From the NCBI RefSeq assembly GCF_000194605.1, contig NC_015321.1, positions 2,108,001 through 2,172,000 of the forward strand: a stretch of 64,000 bases of DNA, read 5' to 3'. Positions 32,831-42,184 of this stretch are shown here, in pieces. The notes under the pieces are model-generated. The model did no database searches and was not told the DNA's origin. It saw only the letters and a list, made by a program, of their open reading frames with translations. A program made the position numbers and the translations under genes. The DNA comes from Fluviicola taffensis DSM 16823 (GTDB lineage: Bacteria; Bacteroidota; Bacteroidia; Flavobacteriales_D; Crocinitomicaceae). Each line of letters begins with the position of its first letter. Position 1 is the stretch's first letter.

Positions 32831-35713
32831 ATGTCTGGTAAAACACAGCGTTTAGGAAAAGCAGCAGGAGAGTTGAATGTAGGAGTCACTACGATTGTCG
32901 AGTTTTTGGCATCGAAGGGGAAAGCTATTGACTCCAATCCAAATACGAAGTTGGATCCGGAGCAGTATGACATGTTGCGCACTCAATTTGCCGCAGACCA
33001 AAATTTAAAGGAGCAATCCAAAATGACGGTGGTTAAAAGAGAAAAGCGTGAGACGATTACCCTACGCGACATCAAAGATGACTCTAAGTCTAATGAGGAC
33101 GATGAGAATTTTGATGACTCCGTGTCTGAACAACCAAAAGCACAGCCTGTTGTTACTCCAAAAGTTGAAACTCCAAAGGTAGAAGAGAAAGTAGAAGTTA
33201 TTCCTACGCCAACTCCTGAGCCAGTAGTGGAGGTTACACCTGTTGTTGAGAAACCAGTGGAAGAGAAACCAAAAGTAGTGGTGGAAGAGCCCGTAGCTCA
33301 ACCTACGAATGATGGTGGAATTCAGGTAATTGGTAGAATCGACTTAGATAAGTTGAATACCAAAACAAGACCGGATAAACGCAAGAAAGAAGATGGACCA
33401 ATTGATAAAAGCGATTATCCAAAACCAGTTGTTGCGCCAGTCGTTCCTGTAAAAGAGGAAGTAAAAGCGAAGGAAACACCAGCTGCTCCTGAAGCTCCAA
33501 AAGAAATAGAAACAATTCGTGTTGATCGCACAAAATTATCTGGACCAACGGTTCTTGGTAAAATTGAATTACCTGTTGAAAAACCAAAATCTGTTGGTTC
33601 TTCTCGCCCAGGTGACGACCGTAAGAAAAGAAAACGCATTAAGAAGGATGGTCCTGCAACTCCAGGACAAGCAGGTGGAAACAACCAAAACCGTCCAGGT
33701 GGAGGTCCAGGTCAAGGCGGTGGAAATCGTCCTGGCGGACAAGGTGGTTTCAACCGTGGACCAGGAAATAACTTCAGAAAAGGGCCAGTTACGGATAAGC
33801 CGGCAGCTTCTGAACAAGATATCCAAAAAGAAGTAAAAGATACATTGGCTCGTTTATCTTCTCAAGGAGGTAAGTCGAAAGCTTCTAAGAATCGTCGTGC
33901 AAAACGAGATGATCGTGCGCAACGTCGTGAAATAGAACAACTAGAGGCTGAAATGCAAGAGAAAATCTTGAAATTAACCGAATTCGTAACTGTTTCCGAG
34001 TTAGCGTCAATGATGAATGTTTCCCCAACACAAGTTATTTCGGCTTGTATGTCATTGGGAATTTTTGCTTCAATCAACCAACGTTTGGATGCTGAAACGA
34101 TTCAAATCGTTGCGGAAGAATTTGGATTTGAAACAGAATTCGTTTCTGCAGATGTTCAGGAAGCAATTCCAGAAGTAGAAGATAAAGAGGAAGACTTAAT
34201 TGATCGTCCACCAATCATTACGGTGATGGGTCACGTCGATCATGGTAAAACATCCTTGTTAGATAAAATCCGTAATGCAAACGTAACCGCGGGTGAAGCT
34301 GGTGGAATTACACAGCATATCGGTGCATATTCAGTTACTTTGAAAGACAATCGCAAGATGACTTTCTTAGATACTCCGGGTCACGAAGCCTTTACAGCGA
34401 TGCGTGCTCGTGGTGCTCAAGTAACGGATGTTGCTATTATTATCGTTGCTGCAGATGATGACGTGATGCCTCAAACAAAAGAAGCAATCTCGCATGCTCA
34501 AGCTGCAAACGTACCAATGGTATTTGCAATCAATAAAATTGATAAACCGGGTGCAAACCCAGATAAAATACGCGAACAACTTTCTGCTATGAATATCTTA
34601 GTAGAAGAATGGGGTGGAAAATACCAATGTCAAGAGATTTCTGCAAAACAGAATTTGAATATTGACGACTTGTTGGATAAAGTATTGTTAGAAGCAGAAA
34701 TTTTGCACCTACGTGCTAATCCAAACAAGAATGCAGTTGGTACTGTAATTGAATCTTCTTTGGATAAAGGAAAAGGATATGTTACAAACATGTTGGTTCA
34801 TGCTGGAACAATGAAAATTGGTGATATTGTATTGGTGGGACGTAACTACGGTCGTGTTCGTGCAATGCATGATGAACATGGAGTTGCTTTGAAAGAAGCA
34901 GGACCATCTCAACCAGTTTCTGTTTTAGGAATCAATGGTGCGCCATCTGCAGGAGATACATTCCACATTATGGATGACGAACGCGAAGCGAAAACAATTG
35001 CTACCAAACGTGAGCAGTTATACCGTGAGCAAGGTCTTCGTACAAACAAACACATTACTTTGGATGAGATCGGTCGTCGTTTGGCTATCGGAGATTTCAA
35101 AGAGTTGAACTTGATTGTGAAAGGTGACGTGGATGGATCTATTGAAGCATTATCAGATTCCTTGTTGAGACTTTCTACGGAAGAAATTCAAGTGAATATC
35201 GTTCACAAAGGAGTTGGAGCAATTACCGAAGCCGATGTAAACTTAGCTTCTGCATCTGATGCAATCGTGATTGGATTCCAGGTTAGACCTTCAGTTGCTG
35301 CACGTAAATTGGCAGAACAAGAACAAATCGATATCCGATTGTATTCTGTAATCTACAAAGCAATCGATGAGTTGAAAGCTGCAATGGAAGGAATGTTATC
35401 TCCAGATATCGAAGAGAAGGTATTGGGTACGGCAGAAATTCGCGAAACGTTCGACATTACGAAAGTGGGTACGATTGCAGGATGTTATGTAACAGATGGT
35501 CTCATCAAACGGACGTCTAAAATCCGTGTTATTCGTGATGGAATTGTCATTCACACAGGTGTTCTTGGATCATTGAAACGATTCAAAGACGATGTGAAAG
35601 AAGTGAAAAACAATTACGAATGTGGTTTGAACATCGATAAATTCAACGATATCAAAATTGGCGATTTAGTTGAAGCATACGAAGAAGTAGAAGTTGCTAG
35701 AAAATTAGCATAA
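32831..35713 (+). CDS. infB: Translation initiation factor IF-2
   Basis: The 960-aa GTPase recruits initiator tRNA to the 30S subunit. An IF2_N-like segment is at residues 1-55 (RLGKAAGELNVGVTTIVEFL), then a long acidic/proline-rich linker, a Gly/Arg/Gln-rich stretch near residues 275-320 and a second IF2_N-like region (LTEFVTVSELASMMNV). The G domain has GHVDHGKT near residue 467, DTPGHEAF and NKIDKPGA, followed by domains II-IV. The length is normal for Bacteroidota. Confidence 0.97.
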   Translation: MSGKTQRLGKAAGELNVGVTTIVEFLASKGKAIDSNPNTKLDPEQYDMLRTQFAADQNLKEQSKMTVVKREKRETITLRDIKDDSKSNEDDENFDDSVSEQPKAQPVVTPKVETPKVEEKVEVIPTPTPEPVVEVTPVVEKPVEEKPKVVVEEPVAQPTNDGGIQVIGRIDLDKLNTKTRPDKRKKEDGPIDKSDYPKPVVAPVVPVKEEVKAKETPAAPEAPKEIETIRVDRTKLSGPTVLGKIELPVEKPKSVGSSRPGDDRKKRKRIKKDGPATPGQAGGNNQNRPGGGPGQGGGNRPGGQGGFNRGPGNNFRKGPVTDKPAASEQDIQKEVKDTLARLSSQGGKSKASKNRRAKRDDRAQRREIEQLEAEMQEKILKLTEFVTVSELASMMNVSPTQVISACMSLGIFASINQRLDAETIQIVAEEFGFETEFVSADVQEAIPEVEDKEEDLIDRPPIITVMGHVDHGKTSLLDKIRNANVTAGEAGGITQHIGAYSVTLKDNRKMTFLDTPGHEAFTAMRARGAQVTDVAIIIVAADDDVMPQTKEAISHAQAANVPMVFAINKIDKPGANPDKIREQLSAMNILVEEWGGKYQCQEISAKQNLNIDDLLDKVLLEAEILHLRANPNKNAVGTVIESSLDKGKGYVTNMLVHAGTMKIGDIVLVGRNYGRVRAMHDEHGVALKEAGPSQPVSVLGINGAPSAGDTFHIMDDEREAKTIATKREQLYREQGLRTNKHITLDEIGRRLAIGDFKELNLIVKGDVDGSIEALSDSLLRLSTEEIQVNIVHKGVGAITEADVNLASASDAIVIGFQVRPSVAARKLAEQEQIDIRLYSVIYKAIDELKAAMEGMLSPDIEEKVLGTAEIRETFDITKVGTIAGCYVTDGLIKRTSKIRVIRDGIVIHTGVLGSLKRFKDDVKEVKNNYECGLNIDKFNDIKIGDLVEAYEEVEVARKLA

Positions 35714-35732
35714 TTACGTATAAATAATTGAT

Positions 35733-35767
35733 AACCCTGGCTTCTGAAAAGATGTCAGGGTTTTTTT
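35733..35767 (+). terminator. Rho-independent terminator after infB
   Basis: The stem AACCCTG (35733-35739) and CAGGGTT (35756-35762) is followed by a run of T. It is 20 bases past the infB stop and shows that the next gene cannot start at the upstream in-frame TTG (35728). Confidence 0.8.
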
Positions 35768-35775
35768 ATAAAAGA

Positions 35776-36246
35776 ATGTTTATGAAGCCAAAAAAGAGTG
35801 TTGTTCTAAGTGTTTTACTCGCTTTTTTGATTGCATTGGTGGTTCCGTTTTTGGTGTACAATCAAATTGCAAAAGACATTCCCATTTCAAACTGGAGACC
35901 TGGAATCTATGTGCAGATACTTTTCCCTACACTCTTTTTATTTCCAGCAACTTATGTTCTTTTTCTTCTGAAAACAATTGAGATTAATCAGGATGTTTGG
36001 ACAGTTCGCTATCTTTTTCCTCGCAGAGAACTCCATTTTAGTAAGTGTGAAATCGTGGAGATTAAAAAGCATCAGTACAAGACTTACAAGTACCGAATTG
36101 AAGTAACCACATTTACGATTCAATTAAGAAATTCCAAATCACTTAAGATTTCTTCTAATGAGATAAATGATTTTGATTATCTGGAAAGAATTCTAAACAA
36201 ATCTGACTATAAAGCATTGACAGTTAAAAATAAAAAGACCGTGTAA
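35776..36246 (+). CDS. Small membrane protein of unknown function
   Basis: The 156-aa product starts at ATG 35776 (MFMKPKKS; ATG 35782 is equally possible). Two transmembrane helices lie at about residues 11-32 and 50-72. The remaining 80 residues form a cytosolic beta-rich domain (WTVRYLFPRRELHFSKCEIVEIKKHQ) that recalls bacterial PH-like domains. The in-frame TTG at 35728 is rejected because it lies just before the infB terminator. No function is assigned. Confidence 0.65.
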   Translation: MFMKPKKSVVLSVLLAFLIALVVPFLVYNQIAKDIPISNWRPGIYVQILFPTLFLFPATYVLFLLKTIEINQDVWTVRYLFPRRELHFSKCEIVEIKKHQYKTYKYRIEVTTFTIQLRNSKSLKISSNEINDFDYLERILNKSDYKALTVKNKKTV

Positions 36247-36269
36247 TCCTAAAATTGCACGGTCTTTTT
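36232..36269. terminator. Bidirectional terminator between convergent genes
   Basis: The 12-bp stem AAAAAGACCGTG (36232-36243) and CACGGTCTTTTT (36258-36269) overlaps the stop codon region of the plus-strand membrane gene. It has a T-run on both strands, so it can also end the minus-strand peroxiredoxin transcript. Confidence 0.85.
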
Positions 36270-36294
36270 GTTGACAATAACTTTGTTTGAAAGA

Positions 36295-36744
36295 TTATAC
36301 CAATCGAAAACGGGTAAGTTGTTGGTAAAGTATACACCCAACACAAATCCCAAATCCTCCTTCTAAAGTGGCAAAAAGCAGTAATAATCCTCCAATAATA
36401 GTTGCCAAAACGGAAAGTTTTAGAAACAATAAAATTGAAAAAATGCTCATTACCACGAAGCCAATTGTTGCCGCAAATTTTTTCGGAGCTTCGTTTGTTG
36501 CTTTATATCCCAACTTGAAATGAGTGACTAATTTTTGAGCACTGTATCGCAAAGCAGACCATTGACCAAATCCAAATGCGCGGAGCCCAAAATCAATGGC
36601 TAACAAAACAGCGATGATTGGATTTTGAAAAAATAAGGCAGCCGAACCAATAAAGATGACTTGCATGGCAATCGTACGAATCACAATTTCATTGACTTGC
36701 TTGTCGTTGATAGGACAACTGATTCCTACTTCTTCTTTCATCAT
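36295..36744 (-). CDS. DUF4395-like membrane protein
   Basis: The 149-aa protein starts at ATG 36744 (MMKEEVGISCPINDKQVNE; the frame is open further upstream inside the peroxiredoxin gene). The N-terminal CPINDKQVNEIVIR motif and four hydrophobic helices match DUF4395, a Bacteroidota/Actinobacteria family often linked to thiol-redox genes. Its start overlaps the peroxiredoxin stop (ATGA), so the two are translationally coupled. Two more Cys residues occur near the C terminus (GICVGCILY). A role in thiol redox or sulfur metabolism is inferred. Confidence 0.8.
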   Translation of the reverse strand: MMKEEVGISCPINDKQVNEIVIRTIAMQVIFIGSAALFFQNPIIAVLLAIDFGLRAFGFGQWSALRYSAQKLVTHFKLGYKATNEAPKKFAATIGFVVMSIFSILLFLKLSVLATIIGGLLLLFATLEGGFGICVGCILYQQLTRFRLV

Positions 36745-37376
36745 AGATTTGGTTGAGGAGTTAAACGCAAATATGGTTTCACCTCCGTAAATCCTTTCGG
36801 AAATTTTGCAGGAATATCTTCCGTTTTGATTGCTGGAACCACAACGACATCTTCTCCTTGCTTCCAATCTGCTGGAGTTGCGACACTATAATTTGCCGTT
36901 AACTGTAATGAATCCAATACGCGCAAAATCTCTTGAAAATTCCGCCCAGTTGATGCTGGATAGGTTATGATTAGTTTGACTGTTTTATCAGGTGCAATGA
37001 TAAACAAGGAACGAACGGTTAATGTCGCTGAAGCATTCGGGTGAATCATGTCATACAGTTCAGCAATTTTGCGATCTTCATCTGCAACAATGGGAAAATT
37101 CACCTGCGTATTTTGTGTTTCATTGATATCCTTAATCCATTCGTGATGCGAAGCAACGCCATCTACCGATAATGCAAGAACTTTTGTGTTTCGAGCAATA
37201 AACTCATTGGTTAATTTTGCAGTGGTTCCTAATTCGGTGGTGCAAACAGGTGTAAAATCTGCCGGATGAGAAAACAAAACTCCCCAAGAATTTCCTAAAA
37301 ATTCATGTAAGCTTAATTTTCCAATGCTTGTTTCTGCGGTAAAGTCGGGTGCTGTGTCGCCAAGTCTTAATGCCAT
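36741..37376 (-). CDS. Peroxiredoxin, Prx6 (1-Cys) type
   Basis: The 211-aa protein reduces H2O2 and organic peroxides in this family. It contains the Prx6 catalytic motif HPADFTPVCTTELG, with the peroxidatic Cys in PVCTTE, and the conserved C-terminal dimerisation part (SVATPADWKQGEDVVVVPAI). The length fits Prx6. A good minus-strand promoter lies about 50 bases upstream, and the downstream DUF4395 gene overlaps by four bases. Confidence 0.93.
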   Translation of the reverse strand: MALRLGDTAPDFTAETSIGKLSLHEFLGNSWGVLFSHPADFTPVCTTELGTTAKLTNEFIARNTKVLALSVDGVASHHEWIKDINETQNTQVNFPIVADEDRKIAELYDMIHPNASATLTVRSLFIIAPDKTVKLIITYPASTGRNFQEILRVLDSLQLTANYSVATPADWKQGEDVVVVPAIKTEDIPAKFPKGFTEVKPYLRLTPQPNL

Positions 37377-37426
37377 AATGTGTAAATTTAATCTATATAA
37401 TACGCTTAATCTATCGAATAAGTAGA

Positions 37427-37456
37427 CAAATATAATTTATCAATAATGAATATCAA
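37427..37456 (-). promoter_or_regulatory. Promoter for the peroxiredoxin operon
   Basis: On the minus strand, TTG (37454-37456) and TATATTTG (37427-37434) are 19 bases apart, matching the Bacteroidota consensus. It gives an untranslated leader of about 40-45 bases before the ATG at 37376. Confidence 0.6.
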
Positions 37457-37502
37457 CCGAATTCGATATTTTTAACAACTAATCAATAGAATATTAAGAA
37501 AA

Positions 37503-37535
37503 ACAAAAAAGGGCTCAAAATCATTTTTGAGCCCT
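37503..37535 (-). terminator. Terminator after the SBBP-repeat T9SS gene
   Basis: The arms AAGGGCTCAAAA (37509-37520) and TTTTGAGCCCTT (37524-37535) form a strong hairpin. On the minus strand it is followed by a T-run (37503-37510 region). It lies about 20 bases past the stop of the minus-strand gene. Confidence 0.87.
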
Positions 37536-37553
37536 TGAAAAGTAAAGTGAATC

Positions 37554-39377
37554 CTATTTTTTCACAATCTGACGAACAAAATTTTCTCCGTTGATTTTTC
37601 CTTTTAACAGATAAGTTCCATTTGAAATTTTGGATAGATTAATCGTTAGTTCTTTTGTTGAGCAATCATGGATTGATTCTAGAACTTGACCAGCAAGTGT
37701 AACAATCGTTAATTCATTTAATGTAATTTGCTCATTAAATTGAAGTGTAACTTCGTTTTCAGTAGGATTTGGAAATAGTTCAAAAGAATAAGATGTTTCT
37801 TCTAAACCTACGGTTGAAGCTGTAAAAGTTTTACAAGCAGTTCGGCTAACACAACCATTGTTATTAATCCAAACACGATAACTACCATTCGAACTTGGAT
37901 TGAATGTTGATGCTGTAGCGCCCTGAATGGTTGTACCGTCGCATGTTTGCCAAATATATTCACCTCCAGAAATAGAAGGAGTGATACTTAAACTATTTCC
38001 AGTTTGAACAATTTGAGCATTCTGATTGGTGCACATTTTTAACTTAAAAACGGTCAAATCTTTATACCCACCCGCAAACGGATCAAGGATTACATCCCAA
38101 TCTCCCCATTCATCGGAAAATTCACCAGCCGCAAATACTTCTCCACTAGCGTTCGCATATACACCTTTGGCGGCATCATCATATTGACCACCAAATTGGT
38201 AAGCCCATTGAGGCATCCCTGCAGAATTTGTTTTTACAATCATTGCATCCATCCAACCATAAGTAGGATAACCAACACCATTAATCTGAATGGTATTTCG
38301 GTATTCAAGCGCTAGATAAACATTTCCTGTTGCATCGGCAAAAATACCATGGGCCATATCACTACTTCCATTACTTGAAAGATGTTTAGCCCAAGTTACC
38401 GTTCCAGACGAATTTGTTTTCATATAGAAAATATTTTCTGCTCCACCACTGACGTAAGTAGCTGCCTCAAAGTTCGCAGTGCCTTGAAAATTACCACATA
38501 AATAAACATTCCCACTTGCATCTAAGGTCATATCACCTAAGAAGTCCGAATCTGATCCTCCCCACTGCTTTACCCATTGTTGAACACCGGAAGCGTTTAA
38601 TTTAGTCAGAAAAATATCCGAGGAACCACTATAAGATGAAAGACCTGCAAAAGCAGAATTTCCCGAAAACGATCCAGCAACATAAACTTCACTAGTGCTG
38701 TTAACATCAATTTTTATAGCATAACCACCTATTGCACTTGCCCAAATGAGAGTCCCACTTGGATTAAATTTACATATATATTGACCAGCAGAAAGCGGAG
38801 TACCGTCAATAGTTACATTGCTTCCAAAAATGGTACTCAGATAAATATTGCCAGATGCATCAGCTTTAATTGCTCGACCATCACTAGACTGGGTGGTATT
38901 AAATACTTTAGCCCAAAGAAAATTCCCATTTGGATCAATTTTTCCTATGAAGCTAAATGATTCATTACTACTGATATTCATCGTTGTGCTTCCAAAATTA
39001 TATGTGTAGAATCCATTATGATGAAGGGTTCCTGTAATGTAAATATTACCACTTGCATCAGTAGAAACACTTGGAAGAGCAACTGTGATCGGAATTTCTT
39101 TAGCCCAAAGGATTTGCCCGTTAGGGCTTGTTTTTGATACATAAAATAGATTTCCAGTCATTAGGGTTGTAGAGCCAAAAATGGCAGTTCCAGTAATATA
39201 ACCAGCTGTGATAATATTGCCACTCGCATCTGCGGTCATATCAGTTGTGTAATCATCAGGAGTATTTGAAGCACCGCAATGCGTAGCCCATTCCATTGCC
39301 GCAGGAGCTGAGTATTGTGAATAAATAGAATAGGATGAGATGCAACCTAATAAAAGAAGTAAAATTTTTGTTTTCAT
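37554..39377 (-). CDS. Secreted SBBP-type beta-propeller protein with T9SS sorting domain
   Basis: The 607-aa product has a signal peptide ending near SIYSQ (about residue 21). The body contains about seven repeats built around DASGNIYxxG (for example TDASGNIYITG, LDASGNVYLCG, ADATGNVYLALE), the pattern of SBBP beta-propeller repeats. A PKD/Ig-like region follows (GGEYIWQTCDG). The C terminus, SFELFPNPTENEVTLQF to FVRQIVKK, is a T9SS type A sorting domain. The role is unknown; probably a surface or secreted protein. It is monocistronic, with its own promoter and terminator. Confidence 0.88.
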   Translation of the reverse strand: MKTKILLLLLGCISSYSIYSQYSAPAAMEWATHCGASNTPDDYTTDMTADASGNIITAGYITGTAIFGSTTLMTGNLFYVSKTSPNGQILWAKEIPITVALPSVSTDASGNIYITGTLHHNGFYTYNFGSTTMNISSNESFSFIGKIDPNGNFLWAKVFNTTQSSDGRAIKADASGNIYLSTIFGSNVTIDGTPLSAGQYICKFNPSGTLIWASAIGGYAIKIDVNSTSEVYVAGSFSGNSAFAGLSSYSGSSDIFLTKLNASGVQQWVKQWGGSDSDFLGDMTLDASGNVYLCGNFQGTANFEAATYVSGGAENIFYMKTNSSGTVTWAKHLSSNGSSDMAHGIFADATGNVYLALEYRNTIQINGVGYPTYGWMDAMIVKTNSAGMPQWAYQFGGQYDDAAKGVYANASGEVFAAGEFSDEWGDWDVILDPFAGGYKDLTVFKLKMCTNQNAQIVQTGNSLSITPSISGGEYIWQTCDGTTIQGATASTFNPSSNGSYRVWINNNGCVSRTACKTFTASTVGLEETSYSFELFPNPTENEVTLQFNEQITLNELTIVTLAGQVLESIHDCSTKELTINLSKISNGTYLLKGKINGENFVRQIVKK

Positions 39378-39455
39378 ATTTAAGTAAAAAATTGGTTAAT
39401 CCGTTCAAAATTAATAAATAGTGTAATAACCTGAATTAGTTTATTAAAACAAAGT

Positions 39456-39483
39456 CAAAATTAATTAAATGACTTGTGGACAA
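39456..39483 (-). promoter_or_regulatory. Candidate promoter for the SBBP-repeat gene
   Basis: On the minus strand, TTG (39481-39483) and TAATTTTG (39456-39463) are 17 bases apart. The region is very AT-rich, so a second TAATTTTG (39406-39413) without a matching -33 also exists. Confidence 0.45.
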
Positions 39484-39596
39484 GGCAGATTTTATAAGAG
39501 ATAACGAGTTATCGCGTTAAAACCTAAGGCAGTAAACGAGTTCTTTAATGAACTAAAATAAGATTATTTCGTCTATAAACAGGAATCCACTTCCCC

Positions 39597-39634
39597 TTTT
39601 CAATTCGAAATATCTCGATATTCCGAATTGAAAA
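39597..39634. repeat. Long inverted repeat, 17-bp arms and 4-nt loop
   Basis: Arms 39597-39613 and 39618-39634 pair over 17 bases with one A-C mismatch around loop CTCG. The arms end in TTTT/AAAA, so both strands show a terminator-like form, yet the flanking genes are divergent. It may be an operator, a remnant of a mobile element or a small RNA terminator. Confidence 0.75.
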
Positions 39635-39755
39635 ATTTCGTATCTCACTATTTATAACCGTTTTGACAAAGTTTGAATAATTGAACTCAGGTTAATAATT
39701 CGATAGTCAAAATGGATAATTAAAATCGGACATTATAATTGCTTAACTTTATCCC

Positions 39756-41006
39756 ATGATTGCTCCAGGTTCGAAAGGATGGATTGCTAAGTACTTACAG
39801 CTGATAGAATCAGGTGAATTATCTATTGACTTGAAGAAGCCAACGGATTTAACACGAGCAGAATTCAATCATTACACCCTTTCACTTACTGGAATTATCT
39901 TTGGCTATCCGTCTAAATTATTGTTTGGAAAAGAGTGGGATACTTCCAAATGGACACACGATGAGCAACTGACCGTTTTGTTATTTGAATCACTTTTGTT
40001 TACGCATTATAATATTCAAGGAAAAGCAAAACTCGATTCAACTGAATTTTTGAATGATTTGAATGTTTTTTACAAGAAACACCGCGTTCAATCTCTGTCT
40101 TCTGTACTTACTTTTTTCTTGAAAGAGAGTGCTTCTGAAAGAATTGAGCGAATTCTAGAAAAGCGTACAGATGTTCCGAAAAACCTCACCAGCACAAAGT
40201 CATGGATGAGTTATTTCAATAATTCGTTCATTTATTTGGATGTTATTCTATTTGAAGATTTCCTAAGAAATAAAAAAGTGCAAACGCTCGATTATCAGAA
40301 GTTAGCGCTTTTGGCACTTGGAATAATTACAATTTCTGCCAATTCGGATGGTCAGATTCAAGAGCATGAAAAGAATTTATTCACCACTTTTTTACTTTCA
40401 GCGGATTTAGATTCTGATGAAAAAGAATTGGCAAAATTGCGTTTTAAGCAAGGAATAAGTTTGAATGAGCTGAGTTCAGATATGGTTGATTCCTGGAATT
40501 TTAAGCGTTATTTATTGGATCTTTCTGTTCTGACAATGCACATGAATCAAAGCTCTAGTGAATCGGATCATGAGACTTTATTGGCTTTAAAAGAATGGAT
40601 GCATTCTTCGGAACGTGACTTGGACGAAGCAATTTATTGTACGGATCAGTTCTTATTGGAAAATAACCAGCGAGTTTCTTACCTGAATGATACAAACTCT
40701 ATGGAATTGATGCTTGATTCAGTTTCGAAACGCTGGATTAAGATCTTAGGAAGAAATAAAGATAAATTGGCGCAAGAAATTAAGCAGAGTAAAGAGTTGG
40801 TTTTCTTGATTCGCAAATCTGCTTCCGAAGAACTTTCCAAAGAAGAAAAGGAAAAAGTGAAAACACAATTTATGGACATTGTGAAATCGATGCCAGCTTT
40901 AGCTATTTTTCTATTACCTGGTGGAGCGTTACTTTTACTGATTGTTTTGAAGATTATCCCCAATTTGGTGCCATCTGCATTTAAAGATAATGAGTTAGAA
41001 GAGTGA
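39756..41006 (+). CDS. LETM1-related / TerB-like protein
   Basis: The 416-aa protein is mostly helical. Around residues 180-290 it has a TerB-like segment (LALGIITISANSDGQIQEHEKNLF, with acidic residues). The C terminus (KSMPALAIFLLPGGALLLLIVLKIIPNLVPSAF) matches the LETM1-type membrane motif. Bacteroidota proteins of this type have been named LETM1-related biofilm-associated proteins; function here is inferred only. It overlaps the next gene by four bases (GTGA). Confidence 0.72.
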   Translation: MIAPGSKGWIAKYLQLIESGELSIDLKKPTDLTRAEFNHYTLSLTGIIFGYPSKLLFGKEWDTSKWTHDEQLTVLLFESLLFTHYNIQGKAKLDSTEFLNDLNVFYKKHRVQSLSSVLTFFLKESASERIERILEKRTDVPKNLTSTKSWMSYFNNSFIYLDVILFEDFLRNKKVQTLDYQKLALLALGIITISANSDGQIQEHEKNLFTTFLLSADLDSDEKELAKLRFKQGISLNELSSDMVDSWNFKRYLLDLSVLTMHMNQSSSESDHETLLALKEWMHSSERDLDEAIYCTDQFLLENNQRVSYLNDTNSMELMLDSVSKRWIKILGRNKDKLAQEIKQSKELVFLIRKSASEELSKEEKEKVKTQFMDIVKSMPALAIFLLPGGALLLLIVLKIIPNLVPSAFKDNELEE

Positions 41007-42184
41007 GAGATTTCAAAGCAATTTCTCATTTCAAAGGCTTGAATACCCTGCGATTTTTTGCTGCTTTTTTAGTAGTAATTCATCATGCTGAATCTTTGCG
41101 AAAAGACCATGAATTGGGACATTTGAAAGGAATTGGAATTTTCGAAAACGGGCAACACGCCGTGAGTTTTTTCTTCGTTTTAAGTGGTTTTTTAATCACT
41201 TATTTGTTGTTGAAAGAACGAGAAGTGAAGAAGGATATTTCGATTAAGCAATTCTATATCAAACGTGTTTTTCGTATTTGGCCTTTGTATTTTTTAATGG
41301 TGATTATCGGTGCAATCATCCAGCCTTATTTCATCGAATGGTTCAATATTCCCTATAAAATGCCCTATACTTTTGGCGAAACATGGTATTATTTCGTATT
41401 TTTTGTACCAGGATTGGTCAATTTATTTTTTGGAAGCAACTTGTTAGAGCCATTGTGGTCTATTGGAGTAGAAGAGGTTTTCTATTTGATTTGGGCGCCC
41501 TTATTCAAATGGTTGAAGAAGCACGTTTTGAAATTAATTCTTGGTGTAATTGCTTTTAAATTGATTTTAATCTGTCTCAATACATTTGTAATCAATCAGT
41601 ATACCAATGATCTTGTTCCCAAAGTTTTGAGTTATCTGATTCGCATTCACCAATTTGAAGCGATGGCAATTGGAGGATTGGGTGCTTATCTGGTTTTCAA
41701 TCATGGAAGTAAAATCAATAAATCTGTTCTTTACAGCATTCCAACACAACTTTTTTTCTATTCCTTGATTTTGGTTTTTATCTTTTTTGGAGCGAATATT
41801 CATTCGAATATTTGGTATTTCTTCTTTGAGAATCCAATTGTTTCAGCCATTATTCCAAATGCGTTATTCTTGTATTTAATCATCGGAGTATCGGTCGTAG
41901 ATCGCAATTTATTCACACTTGAAAACCGGGTATTTTCTTACCTCGGAGAAATTTCTTACGGTATTTATATGTTCCACTTATTGATTCTTTCTCAGATTAT
42001 TGAATTATTGAAAGGCTTTGTTGCAGGTTCTGGAATGGTTTGGGAAACCCTTTTCTATTATGGAGTTTCGCTTCCATTGATTATTGGAATTTGTGCGCTT
42101 TCAAAACGGACTTTGGAGGCTTACTTTGAAAAGAAGAAACAAAAAGTACTTCGACGAATGAAAGAATCGAATCATTCAATTTGA
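41003..42184 (+). CDS. Acyltransferase family 3 (OafA/YrhL-like) membrane protein
   Basis: The 393-aa integral membrane protein has about ten helices. The catalytic-type His pair is His27-His28 in AAFLVVIHHAES, and the FFFVLSGFLITYLLL and SIGVEEVFYLIW motifs are typical of O-acetyl/acyl transferases acting on surface glycans. The start is GTG at 41003 overlapping the previous stop. It overlaps the Crp/Fnr gene by four bases (TTGA), forming a tight three-gene run. Confidence 0.9.
   Translation: MRDFKAISHFKGLNTLRFFAAFLVVIHHAESLRKDHELGHLKGIGIFENGQHAVSFFFVLSGFLITYLLLKEREVKKDISIKQFYIKRVFRIWPLYFLMVIIGAIIQPYFIEWFNIPYKMPYTFGETWYYFVFFVPGLVNLFFGSNLLEPLWSIGVEEVFYLIWAPLFKWLKKHVLKLILGVIAFKLILICLNTFVINQYTNDLVPKVLSYLIRIHQFEAMAIGGLGAYLVFNHGSKINKSVLYSIPTQLFFYSLILVFIFFGANIHSNIWYFFFENPIVSAIIPNALFLYLIIGVSVVDRNLFTLENRVFSYLGEISYGIYMFHLLILSQIIELLKGFVAGSGMVWETLFYYGVSLPLIIGICALSKRTLEAYFEKKKQKVLRRMKESNHSI

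Larger units (their letters stand above)
39378..39755. other. 378-bp AT-rich intergenic region between divergent genes
   Basis: No ORF is supported. It contains a minus-strand promoter candidate (39456-39483), a 14-bp palindrome GATAACGAGTTATC (39500-39513), a long inverted repeat (39597-39634) and a weak plus-strand -7-like TATAATTG (39734-39741) before the gene at 39756. Confidence 0.6.

Noticed and set aside
35728-35775. TTG start for the small membrane protein after infB
   Set aside because: The added residues would be encoded by the infB terminator hairpin; ATG 35776 gives a normal membrane protein.
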